Source of the DNA: Synergistaceae bacterium
GTDB taxonomy: Bacteria; Synergistota; Synergistia; Synergistales; Aminobacteriaceae
DNA: 15,421 bases
Assembly (NCBI GenBank): GCA_017427625.1
Contig: JAFRSL010000006.1
Location: forward strand, 1-15,421
Direction: 5' to 3'
Positions 1-7,249 of this stretch are shown here, piece after piece; position 1 is the stretch's first letter; every line of letters begins with the position of its first letter. Position numbers and translations under genes: made by a program. Under the pieces are notes generated by a model that saw nothing but the letters and a program-made list of their open reading frames with translations, searched no databases and was not told where the DNA came from.

Positions 1-267
1 GGGATACGTCTCACGAAACAGGGAGAAGACTCCGGCATCCCTGAAGGGCGAATATTCTTCGGCCCTGTCGTTGCAATAATAGCGATCGCTGCGTATGCTG
101 TTGCTATGGAGTTCACGGGGTATTTCATGTCAACCGCGATATTCCTGCCGCTGGGAATGTTCATGCAGGGTCAGAAGAACTGGAAGGTAATACTCGGCGT
201 TACGGCAGGGCTTGAAATTTTCGTGTACCTTCTTTTCGTCGTCGGCCTCAGTCTGAGAATGCCCTAA
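1..267 (+). CDS. tctB: TctB-like small membrane subunit of a TTT transporter (3' end only)
   Basis: The frame starting at base 1 stays open to a TAA at 265-267 and gives the last 88 residues of a membrane protein; the 5' end lies outside the window. A short polar stretch is followed by two hydrophobic segments (about residues 20-36 and 45-56) and a third near the C-terminus (about 67-84). This matches the end of the four-helix TctB subunit. TctB is the small, poorly conserved membrane partner of TctA in tripartite tricarboxylate transporters, which import organic acids using a periplasmic receptor and an ion gradient. The assignment rests mainly on position: the frame ends 21 bp before a clear tctA, the usual tctB-tctA order. 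Sequence alone would only support 'small membrane protein'. Confidence 0.8.
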   Translation, partial: GIRLTKQGEDSGIPEGRIFFGPVVAIIAIAAYAVAMEFTGYFMSTAIFLPLGMFMQGQKNWKVILGVTAGLEIFVYLLFVVGLSLRMP

Positions 268-288
268 ATTTCACGGGAGGTGATTTAA

Positions 289-1785
289 ATGTTCTACTCA
301 GTTCTGCAAAATATGATGTCCCTTCAAGTATGGCTCGGACTTTTCATCGGAGTTGTCGGCGGAATGGTAGTCGGAGCAATGCCCGGCCTTAGCGGTGGAA
401 TGGCTATAGCGTTGCTTCTTCCGTTCACGTACTCAATGGAACCTATTGCCGCGCTCGTAATGCTCATGGCGATATACACTTCGGCCATGACAGGCGGCTC
501 AATCTCAGCGATACTTCTTCACACTCCCGGCACTCCCGCAAACGCCGCAACAGCTATGGAGGGTTACCCGTTGACGAAACAGGGAAGAGGTCTTGAAGCT
601 ATCGGAATGTCAATGCTTGCGTCAGGCTTCGGAGGATTGGCGAGTGCTATAGCGTTGCTGCTGATTGCTCCTCCGTTGGCTCAGGTCAGCTTGATGTTCA
701 GTGAGCCGGAGAATTTCCTGATTGCCGTTTTCGGTCTGACGGTAATAGGAAGCCTTGCGGGTGATTCAATCCTCAAGGGGCTTCTCATGGGCTGCGTTGG
801 AGTGTTCCTTGCGACAATCGGACAGGACGCTATGACGGGGACACTGAGATACACATTCGGCTCTGACAATCTCATGAATGGTATCCAGATGGTTCCGGCA
901 TTGATTGGACTGTTCACGATCTCGCAGGTTCTCAACAACAGCGAGGATTACAAGCACGCCAACAAATCTCTACTCGAAAAGACAAACACGACTCTCGGAA
1001 CGAAGATGCTCCCTACATTGCGGGAAATGCCGCGTTACCTTTGGGGGCTGATTGTTTCGTCAATAATCGGAATCGGAGTAGGAATTCTTCCGGGCGCGGG
1101 CGGAAATATAGGCTCATGGATTGCTTACGACCAAGCCAAGAAGCACTCAAAGCACAAAGAAGAGTTTGGCAACGGCTCGCTTGAGGGACTTTGCGCCTGC
1201 GAGTGTGGGAACAATGCGGTAACCGGCGGCTCAATGATCCCGTTGATGACGCTCTCGATTCCGGGAAGCCCGACAGCCGCGATAATACTCGGAGGATTGC
1301 TGATACAGGGGCTTGTTCCGGGTCATAGGCTATTCACGGCTCAGGCTGACATAACGTACTCGATACTCACGGGCTTTGCGCTGTCGAATATCTTGATGGT
1401 GTTCGTCGGCCTCGCAATCGCAAAGTATGTCGTCAATGTAACAAGAATCCCCAACTCGATATTGATGCCCGTCGTTGTGTCGCTCTCACTCATAGGCTCA
1501 TACGCAATCAACGGCAACATGTTCGATGTCTACACGACGATTGCGTTCGGTTTTGCGGGCTACTTCATGGGCAAGTTCAAACTGTCTTCAGCGGCTCTAA
1601 TTCTCGGCCTCATTCTCGGAGGCATGGCCGAAAGCGGTCTCCTTCTCTCGCTCGTAATGGCAAAGGGCGATGTCTTTGGGTATTACACTGGACGGCCAAT
1701 ATGCTTGGTGCTGATAGCGTTGATCGTGCTGTCCGTAGCTGCTCCTGCAATCTCACACATGAGAGCTAAGAAACATTCTGCTTAA
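289..1785 (+). CDS. tctA: TctA large membrane subunit of a tripartite tricarboxylate transporter
   Basis: This 498-residue polytopic protein has the normal TctA length. Family signatures are visible: GAMPGLSGG at residues 29-37, HTPGTPANAATAMEGYP at 78-93, GILPGAGGNIGSW at 265-277 and IPGSPTAAIILGG at 324-336. The two PG-rich stretches are the paired re-entrant motifs of the duplicated TctA fold. It should form the translocation channel in the inner membrane and, with TctB, receive substrate from a TctC/Bug receptor. The ATG at 289 is chosen because a near-perfect Shine-Dalgarno (GGGAGGTGAT, 275-284) sits 8 nt upstream counted from GGAGG. It is cotranscribed with the preceding tctB and ends at a strong terminator. 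The conserved acidic patch before GNNA is cysteine-rich here (CACECGNNA, 302-310). The substrate cannot be read from the sequence. Confidence 0.95.
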   Translation: MFYSVLQNMMSLQVWLGLFIGVVGGMVVGAMPGLSGGMAIALLLPFTYSMEPIAALVMLMAIYTSAMTGGSISAILLHTPGTPANAATAMEGYPLTKQGRGLEAIGMSMLASGFGGLASAIALLLIAPPLAQVSLMFSEPENFLIAVFGLTVIGSLAGDSILKGLLMGCVGVFLATIGQDAMTGTLRYTFGSDNLMNGIQMVPALIGLFTISQVLNNSEDYKHANKSLLEKTNTTLGTKMLPTLREMPRYLWGLIVSSIIGIGVGILPGAGGNIGSWIAYDQAKKHSKHKEEFGNGSLEGLCACECGNNAVTGGSMIPLMTLSIPGSPTAAIILGGLLIQGLVPGHRLFTAQADITYSILTGFALSNILMVFVGLAIAKYVVNVTRIPNSILMPVVVSLSLIGSYAINGNMFDVYTTIAFGFAGYFMGKFKLSSAALILGLILGGMAESGLLLSLVMAKGDVFGYYTGRPICLVLIALIVLSVAAPAISHMRAKKHSA

Positions 1786-1804
1786 CTCCTGACTAAGCAG
1801 TTCT

Positions 1805-1842
1805 GATGCCTGAGTCTGAAAAAGATTCGGGCATCATTTTTT
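1805..1842 (+). terminator. Rho-independent terminator of the tctBA operon
   Basis: A 13-bp stem (1805-1817 with 1823-1835, two G-U wobbles, otherwise complementary) closes a GAAAA loop. After one A it is followed by a run of six T (1837-1842). It lies 20 bp after the tctA stop codon. There is no T-run on the other strand, so it serves the rightward operon only. Confidence 0.92.
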
Positions 1843-1857
1843 GCTGAGAAAATAATA

Positions 1858-1887
1858 CCTCCCGCCTATAATGTTACAAGCGAGAGG
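1858..1887 (-). terminator. Weak candidate terminator of the leftward permease-hydrolase operon
   Basis: On the minus strand, 21 nt after the hydrolase stop, a 7-bp stem with one mismatch (CCTCTCG pairing with CGGGAGG) encloses a 16-nt loop. It is followed by a T-rich stretch (TATTATTTTC). The long loop and interrupted T-tract make this a weak call. Confidence 0.35.
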
Positions 1888-1908
1888 CTGAGTTTCTGTT
1901 TTGGCGGA

Positions 1909-2751
1909 CTAACCGCAGATGAGGTATTCGGGATTCTTCACGACCATCGCGTTTATTTCGTCCTCTGTGAATGATTCCGCGAAAGTCTCAAGATATGACT
2001 GCATGGCATCGTCAAAGTATGGAGCGTCATGCTGTCCGAAGTCGCCCGTAAGTATCACGTGTTCAGGCCCGACTTCACGGATCTGCTCTATCATCTTCTC
2101 CATTGTGCAGCGCCCGAAATGTACGTTGTTGAAGCTGTGCTCGATATACGCTCCCTGTAAGACTGCTTCCTTCTGCTGTGCTACGGAGTAGTCGATGGCG
2201 GGGTGTTCAACGTGAGTCAGGACAACTTTCTTGACACCTTTTGAGAAAGCTGCCTCGACAACCTTCAATCCTTCCTCAGGTTCAAGATGCCCTGTCCCCG
2301 TTACCATGTCATACTTTGCCGCTGCCTCAAGAATAGTGTAGACTTCAGGCTTCAGTTCTCCGTACTTGCCGCAAACCCTCAGAAGCCCGGACGAATCGAA
2401 GCTGTTGTCGCCCTTGTGCTTATACTCCTGAAAAGCCGCCGCGTCCATAGTCGGGAACCAAAGCATTTTTCCTCCGAGCATTCCTGCTTTGAGTACCGCT
2501 TCAGGATTCAGCCCTCCTACGGAACGATTCAGGGTTATTCCGCCGACGATTTTAATGTCAGGGTAATCCTCGTTGGCCAGCGTAGCTCGTGCAATCGTCT
2601 CGAAGAAATGGCACTTTATCGCCCCGCCGCTCATTCCTTTCTCGTGCATCCTCTGAGCTACAACGCGCTCGGTACATTTCCTTTTCACCACATCAGGCGC
2701 AACGTGAATGTGCAAGTCCCACGCGCCTTTGAGCCAGTTTTTCCCTTCCAT
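1909..2751 (-). CDS. DUF6282-like TIM-barrel metal-dependent hydrolase (amidohydrolase-related)
   Basis: This 280-residue cytoplasmic protein has no signal peptide or membrane segment. Likely metal ligands follow the amidohydrolase/PHP pattern: the HxH pair in WDLHIHVAPD (H14, H16), K46/H48 in IKCHFF, H155 in GTGHL, H180/H183 in THVEHP and D237 in GDFGQ. I recall this combination as the DUF6282 family, found with organic-acid transporters; that name is from memory. The reaction is unknown; by superfamily it should hydrolyse an amide, ester or lactone bond. Its start (ATG at 2751) has GCGAGG about 7 nt upstream and lies 12 bp after the stop of the upstream permease, so the two are almost certainly cotranscribed. 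A plausible role is to open or trim the imported substrate. Confident as a metallohydrolase, low confidence on the substrate. Confidence 0.85.
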   Translation of the reverse strand: MEGKNWLKGAWDLHIHVAPDVVKRKCTERVVAQRMHEKGMSGGAIKCHFFETIARATLANEDYPDIKIVGGITLNRSVGGLNPEAVLKAGMLGGKMLWFPTMDAAAFQEYKHKGDNSFDSSGLLRVCGKYGELKPEVYTILEAAAKYDMVTGTGHLEPEEGLKVVEAAFSKGVKKVVLTHVEHPAIDYSVAQQKEAVLQGAYIEHSFNNVHFGRCTMEKMIEQIREVGPEHVILTGDFGQHDAPYFDDAMQSYLETFAESFTEDEINAMVVKNPEYLICG

Positions 2752-2763
2752 GACAATGCCTCG

Positions 2764-4017
2764 CTAGTAGGGCAGGAACACAGGGAGCAGCAATACCACA
2801 ACAACGTAGGTGAGAATGACCATAGGAACGCCAATTTTCACGAAGTCCATGAACTTGTAGTTTGTCCAGCCAACCGCAAGCATGTTCTGGGGAGCCGCGA
2901 AAGGTGTTGCATATGATGCTGCGCCAGCGAGGGTAATGATCATTGCCACAGGGTGAACGTTCACGCCGATTGATTTTGCTACGGAAATTGCTATCGGCAT
3001 GAAGAGAAGAATTGCCGCTGTGTTCGAGATGAACTGCGTAAGAATTGCGATCGCGAAGAATATAACCGTCGTAACGAGGAACGTACTCGGATTCTCGCCG
3101 AAGATTTTCAGAACACCGTCAGCTATTACGCCTGCAACTCCGCTGTTCTGAAGCCCCGCTGATATTGCCGAAAGCGACCCCATGAGGAAGAGGCAGTTCC
3201 AGTCTACAGAGTTCGTAGCTTCTTTGACCGTCATGCACTTCGTACCGATTATGACCAGAGAGCCGATAACAGCCGCGAGGTGCATGGGGAGTGCTTTGGG
3301 ACTGAACGCTATTACTGCGAGGACAACGAACAGTGTTATGACCGTGATCGTGGCCTTGCGCTTGTCGAGGGGCTTTCTGTCTGTCTGTGCGAACTCTGGA
3401 ATGTAACCAGTATCACGAAGCATCTTTGACCCTATGAAGGCGAAGTACAATGCACCGACTATGCAGCATGTAACTCCGAACGGCGTGATCGAGAAAAGTC
3501 CGAAGCTCTCGTAACCTGCGCCGACCATCAGGCTGTTAGCAAGAACGTTTGACGGGACTCCTACCAGCGTGTTGAAGCCTCCGAGCTGTGCGCCGAAAAG
3601 CAGTGATAGCAGGACTTTCGACGGGGGAATGCCTGATGAGAGACACATTGCTGTGCAGAGGGGAGCAAGTGCTGTCATGACTCCGATGTTCGTGCAGACC
3701 GAACTTAGAGCGCATGAGGCGAACATTGTAACAAGTATGGCTCTCTTCTCGCTTCCCTTGATGTACTTGGCCATGTTCTCACCGATTAACTCGCTGAGGC
3801 CTGAATGGAACATTGAAGCTCCGATTATCATCATTGCGACCATCAGGACGTTTGTGTTCGTGGCATAGCTTGCGAAGATGTCCTTGATCTCAATCAGCCC
3901 GAAGAAAGCATAGAGCAGTGAAGCAGCGATCGATGTTACCATTAACGGAACCGGCTCAAAGATGAACAGTGCAACCGTTGCGATGAGAATTATCAACGCA
4001 ATTAACATTGGACTCAT
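2764..4017 (-). CDS. SLC13/DASS-type anion permease (ion transporter superfamily)
   Basis: This hydrophobic protein of 417 residues has about 11-12 predicted helices and the length of DASS/CitT-like sodium:dicarboxylate symporters. The second-half signature SNT (residues 331-333, in FISNTAAILLFMP) matches the cation/substrate clamp of this family. The equivalent first-half site reads CTN (108-110, in SSVCTNIGVMTALAP). The frame continues upstream to 4092, but that adds 25 polar/aromatic residues with no ribosome binding site. The ATG at 4017 has AGGAGG 9 nt upstream and begins a normal first helix (MSPMLIALIILIA), so I use it. It is first gene of a two-gene operon with the hydrolase, behind its own promoter. 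It likely imports a di- or tricarboxylate; the exact anion is not readable. Confidence 0.87.
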   Translation of the reverse strand: MSPMLIALIILIATVALFIFEPVPLMVTSIAASLLYAFFGLIEIKDIFASYATNTNVLMVAMMIIGASMFHSGLSELIGENMAKYIKGSEKRAILVTMFASCALSSVCTNIGVMTALAPLCTAMCLSSGIPPSKVLLSLLFGAQLGGFNTLVGVPSNVLANSLMVGAGYESFGLFSITPFGVTCCIVGALYFAFIGSKMLRDTGYIPEFAQTDRKPLDKRKATITVITLFVVLAVIAFSPKALPMHLAAVIGSLVIIGTKCMTVKEATNSVDWNCLFLMGSLSAISAGLQNSGVAGVIADGVLKIFGENPSTFLVTTVIFFAIAILTQFISNTAAILLFMPIAISVAKSIGVNVHPVAMIITLAGAASYATPFAAPQNMLAVGWTNYKFMDFVKIGVPMVILTYVVVVLLLPVFLPY

Positions 4018-4056
4018 TTGGAAAATCCTCCTGAAAAAATATGTGTAGTGCTGTTT

Positions 4057-4085
4057 ATGATATTGTGAAAAAATAACAATGTCTA
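4057..4085 (-). promoter_or_regulatory. Sigma-70-type promoter of the permease-hydrolase operon
   Basis: On the minus strand TAGACA (4085-4080, 5 of 6 to consensus) and TATCAT (4062-4057, 5 of 6) are separated by exactly 17 bp. The predicted start near 4050 gives a leader of about 33 nt carrying the AGGAGG of the permease. It lies in the 116-bp gap after the LysR gene, so the permease need not depend on read-through from the regulator. Confidence 0.65.
4062..4080. promoter_or_regulatory. Perfect 5+5 inverted repeat filling the promoter spacer (candidate operator)
   Basis: ATTGT-N9-ACAAT forms an interrupted dyad that occupies the space between the -35 and -10 boxes of the permease promoter, overlapping each by one base. 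LysR-type regulators bind interrupted dyads of this general size, and the lysR-family gene is adjacent. No binding evidence exists, and its location favours repression or promoter distortion. Confidence 0.4.
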
Positions 4086-4133
4086 ACAGCAAAAACTTCT
4101 TCTTTCAGACAAGATTTTAGTTGTGAATACCTT

Positions 4134-5102
4134 TCAGCGCACCGAGAAGTTTTTAGTGATAGCCTCCGCGTATTTCCCGAATACTTCCTTTATATCCCTG
4201 ATGAAATCATGAACATAATTAGGCAGCTTATAGTCAGAACGGTATACAAGATGTGTCTCGTTCATACCAATGTCGTTAAGGATCGAGAAAGTGTAGAATC
4301 TATTTTCCTCGTCTTGCGGATCATCAGCATGACGGTAAAGGCCGAAAGGTGAGATGATCCCGATACCCATTCCATCTTTAGCCGCATGATAGATCAGGTT
4401 CTGTTCATCGCACTCAATGGTGTAGCTGGGTTTGACGTGATGCGAAAAGAAACGGTCAAGAACCTCCCGCAGCCGATTGTCCTGCCGCAAAGTAATCAGC
4501 GGAAGATGAACGATCTTCAGAAGGTCAACTCCTTCGGCAAAAGAAGCAATGACATCTTTGTACGTGTCGGGGTAAAATTTCTTCATCAGCTTTTCGGAGA
4601 AGCAGCACTGCATTTTTTCGGTCGCAAGCAAAGTTTTGTGCTGACTCACGCTCACCGGAACATCTATCCCCACGTACAAATCAATTTTCCCGTGTTGAAG
4701 CAAATCATCAAGCTCGTTACTGTTACCGTCAACAAGCTCGATCGAAATGTTTGTGTGTGAAGGCTGGTAAAGCTCCCAAATCAACGGGAAGAATACCAAG
4801 CTCCTGAGCCTCGAAATACCGAAGCGTATAGTCGCCTTTGCATTCTCTGTTATGTCCGAGAACGCTGAACGCAAGGCAACCTCTGCTTCAAGTATCTGAT
4901 TCCCGTAGAATACCATCTGCATTCCCGCCTCTGTCAGACGCAATGTTGGCCTTCGTTCAAACAGCTTGACATTATACTCATCTTCAAGCCTCTTGATGTG
5001 AGAACTCAAAGCCTGCTGACTTATTATGAGTTGTTCGGCAGCCCGCGTTACGTTCATTTCCTCTGCTACTTTGAGGAAATATTCAATGCTCCTGAGATTC
5101 AT
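4134..5102 (-). CDS. LysR-type transcriptional regulator
   Basis: This 322-residue protein has the standard LysR plan: an N-terminal winged helix-turn-helix (about residues 1-60, with VTRAAEQLIISQQALSSHIK as the HTH and FERRPTLRLTEAG as the wing), a linker helix, and a C-terminal effector-binding domain from about residue 90. The ORF can be extended to 5123, but the ATG at 5102 has AGGGAG about 9 nt upstream and gives the usual MNLRSIEYFLKVAEE start. It is transcribed divergently from the aldolase-dehydrogenase-receptor operon and lies just upstream of the permease-hydrolase operon. It most likely controls both, with a pathway acid as coinducer, and represses itself through the shared promoter region. 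The ligand is not predictable here. Confidence 0.93.
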   Translation of the reverse strand: MNLRSIEYFLKVAEEMNVTRAAEQLIISQQALSSHIKRLEDEYNVKLFERRPTLRLTEAGMQMVFYGNQILEAEVALRSAFSDITENAKATIRFGISRLRSLVFFPLIWELYQPSHTNISIELVDGNSNELDDLLQHGKIDLYVGIDVPVSVSQHKTLLATEKMQCCFSEKLMKKFYPDTYKDVIASFAEGVDLLKIVHLPLITLRQDNRLREVLDRFFSHHVKPSYTIECDEQNLIYHAAKDGMGIGIISPFGLYRHADDPQDEENRFYTFSILNDIGMNETHLVYRSDYKLPNYVHDFIRDIKEVFGKYAEAITKNFSVR

Positions 5103-5160
5103 GATTAAAGTCTCCCTATCCACAAGATTTTTATTGTCGAGTTTGTCGATAATAAACTGT

Positions 5161-5189
5161 TTGTAATTGTTACCCTAGTGAATTATATT
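5161..5189 (+). promoter_or_regulatory. Promoter of the aldolase-dehydrogenase-tctC operon
   Basis: TTGTAA (5161-5166) and TATATT (5184-5189) are 17 bp apart, leaving a leader of about 47 nt before the aldolase ATG. A 7-bp direct repeat TTGTCGA at 5134-5140 and 5143-5149 lies upstream, where a LysR activator would bind. An 8-bp inverted pair GTGAATTA (5178-5185) and TAATTCAC (5234-5241) brackets the start region. Confidence 0.6.
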
Positions 5190-5209
5190 ACGCGCATCGA
5201 AAAAATCAA
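5182..5209 (-). promoter_or_regulatory. Promoter of the lysR-family gene
   Basis: On the minus strand TTGATT (5209-5204) and a perfect TATAAT (5187-5182) are separated by 16 bp. The predicted start near 5175 gives a leader of about 70 nt. The -10 hexamer overlaps that of the opposite-strand promoter at 5161-5189. Confidence 0.6.
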
Positions 5210-5242
5210 CAACCAAATTTTACAGAAAGCAGGTAATTCACA

Positions 5243-6244
5243 ATGAGCGTAACACTAATGGACTGCACACTGAGAGACGGAGCTAACATCGTCGGCAAAG
5301 GCTTCGACGCGGAAATCACTGACATGGTACTTGACGGCCTCACTTCATGCAAAGTCCCTGTTATTGAGTTCGGGAACGCGGGCGGAATAGGAGCATATGA
5401 AGTAGCTGGGTACACTCAGGCACTCACCGATAAAGAGTATCTCGACATCGCGCAGAAGTACCTCAATCGCGGCTCAGAGCTTGGAATGTTCCTCAACGCC
5501 AAGAGATACCGTGAGAACAACGTTGCCGTTGCGAAGGAGCGCGGGCTGTCATTCCTCAGAATCGGTGCTGATGCCGGAGAGCTTGAGATTTCGATCCAGC
5601 CGATTAAAGATGTCAAGAAGTACGGACTAAAGGCTTTCTATTCGCTGATGAAGGCATACATTCTCACGCCCGACGAGCTTGCCGAAGAAGCAAAGGCTCT
5701 TGCTGACGCTGGCCTCGACCAGATAACGATAATGGACTCAGCAGGGACAATGACACCGGATCAGGCTGCGGAGTACACAGAGAAACTCGTGAAGGCCGTA
5801 TCAATCCCTGTAGCTTTCCATTGCCACAACAATCTCGGACTTTCGGCGGCTAATGCTCTGGCAGCCTACAAGAGCGGCGCGTCAATACTCGACTGCGGAC
5901 TCATGGGAATGGCAAGAAGCGCAGGAAATCTTCCGACCGAAGTTTGCGTTGGAATGATGCAGCGTTACGGCGAGATGAAGAACATTGACCTCTACAAGAT
6001 GCTTGAGTTCATCGAGACACGTCTTATGCCCGCAATGGAGAAGCACAACTACCACAACTCAATAACGCCGCTTGATCTGACGCTGGGAATTTCTGGCTGC
6101 CATTCAAGTTTCGTGAAGCTCTTTAAGACCGTAGCAGCAGAGAAGAAAGTCAACCTCTTCAGGCTCATCGTTGAGGTCTCAGCAATCAACCGCAAGAATC
6201 CTTCTGAAGCACTCATGAGGGAAGTTGCAGAGAAGATAGCGTAG
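5243..6244 (+). CDS. DRE-TIM (HMGL-like) aldolase, related to 4-hydroxy-2-oxovalerate aldolase
   Basis: This 333-residue cytoplasmic TIM-barrel enzyme carries DCTLRDG (residues 7-13) at strand 1, DSAG at 165-168 and the metal-binding HCHNNLG (193-199), with D12, H193 and H195 as predicted divalent-metal ligands. SAGNLPTEV (226-234) follows the pattern seen in DmpG/MhpE. Such enzymes make or break a C-C bond next to a 2-keto acid, commonly releasing pyruvate. The residue equivalent to the catalytic His of DmpG/BphI (two after RDG) is N15 here. It also lacks an acylating aldehyde dehydrogenase partner in this window, so the classical meta-cleavage role is doubtful. It is first gene of a three-gene operon, 21 bp ahead of the dehydrogenase, with a modest AGCAGG ribosome site. 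Confident of superfamily, not of substrate. Confidence 0.88.
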   Translation: MSVTLMDCTLRDGANIVGKGFDAEITDMVLDGLTSCKVPVIEFGNAGGIGAYEVAGYTQALTDKEYLDIAQKYLNRGSELGMFLNAKRYRENNVAVAKERGLSFLRIGADAGELEISIQPIKDVKKYGLKAFYSLMKAYILTPDELAEEAKALADAGLDQITIMDSAGTMTPDQAAEYTEKLVKAVSIPVAFHCHNNLGLSAANALAAYKSGASILDCGLMGMARSAGNLPTEVCVGMMQRYGEMKNIDLYKMLEFIETRLMPAMEKHNYHNSITPLDLTLGISGCHSSFVKLFKTVAAEKKVNLFRLIVEVSAINRKNPSEALMREVAEKIA

Positions 6245-6265
6245 GACAGAAGGGGGATTTCAGAA

Positions 6266-7231
6266 ATGAAAGTCGTATTAGCGGGGAAATATCCGAATCA
6301 TACGTTCGAGACACTTAGCAAGCTTCTTCCGAATGACAAATTTGACCTCGTTGAAGTCAACACTCAGGAAGCCTACGACGCAATGACGGACGCTGAGATC
6401 ATGATACTTAGAATCTTCAAAGCCCCGAAGGAAGTCATCGAGCGCAACAAGAATCTCAAGATGATTCTCCGCTGGGGCGCAGGTTTCGACTCGGTTGACA
6501 TTGAGGCAGCGGGCGAACACGGCGTACTCGTAACGAACACTCCAGGCGCAAACGCGGGCGCAGTATCAGAACTTGCGGTACTTCTGATGCTTGCGGTCGG
6601 AAGAAAGCTGATGTGCCACGAGGACAGCCTGAGGCGCGGTGAATGGAGCAAGAACACCTACATCAACAGCTCCTATACTCTGAACAACAAGGTAGTCGGC
6701 ATAGTTGGGGCTGGAAACATCGGCAGGCAGGTTGCGCGGAAGGTTCAGGCGTTCGGGGCAACAACACAGTATTACGACCCTTACAGGCTGAAGCCCGAAA
6801 TGGAGGAAGATTTCAAGCTGAAATTCACGTCCCTCGATGAAGTTTTGAGGACGTCGGACTTGATTACCCTTCATGTTCCTTTGACGGACGAAAATCAGCA
6901 CATGATTGACGCGGAGAGAATCGCAGGAATGAAGGACGGGGCAATAATCATCAACACAGCGAGGGGCGGACTCATTGACGATCACGCGCTTGCTGAGGCG
7001 GTGAAGTCAGGGAAACTCTCAGGCGCGGGGCTTGACGGTGTTGAACGTGAGCCGTTACAGCCGGACGATGAACTTCTCAATACCCCGAACATCATCGTTA
7101 CACCTCACATCGGCGGAGGGACTGCGGACATCGGTGATGTGATTATGCCTATGCTTGCTGACGACATCATTGATTTCGCGAATGGCAAGGAAGTACGGCA
7201 CGTTGTCAACAAACAATATCTCAAGAATTAA
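6266..7231 (+). CDS. D-isomer-specific 2-hydroxyacid dehydrogenase (PGDH-like, no ACT domain)
   Basis: This 321-residue enzyme has the split catalytic domain and internal NAD-binding domain of the family. The Rossmann motif GAGNIG is at 148-153, with an acidic D171 at the end of the next strand favouring NAD. The catalytic triad is R233 (NTARGGLID), E262 (EREP) and H281 (TPHIGGGT). RWGAGFDSVD (69-78) is the usual substrate-loop region. It interconverts a D-2-hydroxyacid and its 2-oxoacid. Absence of a regulatory C-terminal ACT or ASB domain argues against a dedicated serine-biosynthesis enzyme. Placed between the aldolase and a solute receptor, it probably oxidises an imported hydroxyacid to the aldolase substrate, or reduces an aldolase product. 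GGGGG about 10 nt before the ATG is the ribosome binding site. Confidence 0.92.
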   Translation: MKVVLAGKYPNHTFETLSKLLPNDKFDLVEVNTQEAYDAMTDAEIMILRIFKAPKEVIERNKNLKMILRWGAGFDSVDIEAAGEHGVLVTNTPGANAGAVSELAVLLMLAVGRKLMCHEDSLRRGEWSKNTYINSSYTLNNKVVGIVGAGNIGRQVARKVQAFGATTQYYDPYRLKPEMEEDFKLKFTSLDEVLRTSDLITLHVPLTDENQHMIDAERIAGMKDGAIIINTARGGLIDDHALAEAVKSGKLSGAGLDGVEREPLQPDDELLNTPNIIVTPHIGGGTADIGDVIMPMLADDIIDFANGKEVRHVVNKQYLKN

Positions 7232-7249
7232 CAGGAGGATTCACAGGTC

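Noticed and set aside
2287..2916. 209-codon plus-strand frame across the hydrolase/permease junction
   Set aside because: It is antisense to two well-supported genes, has no Shine-Dalgarno, and its protein resembles no family.
4018..4092. 25-residue N-terminal extension of the permease
   Set aside because: It has no ribosome binding site, covers the predicted promoter and operator, and is polar or aromatic. The start at 4017 has AGGAGG and a typical first helix.
6266..7231. Calling the dehydrogenase SerA (phosphoglycerate dehydrogenase)
   Set aside because: It lacks the C-terminal regulatory domain and lies in a catabolic/transport operon, so the generic D-2-hydroxyacid dehydrogenase name is safer.
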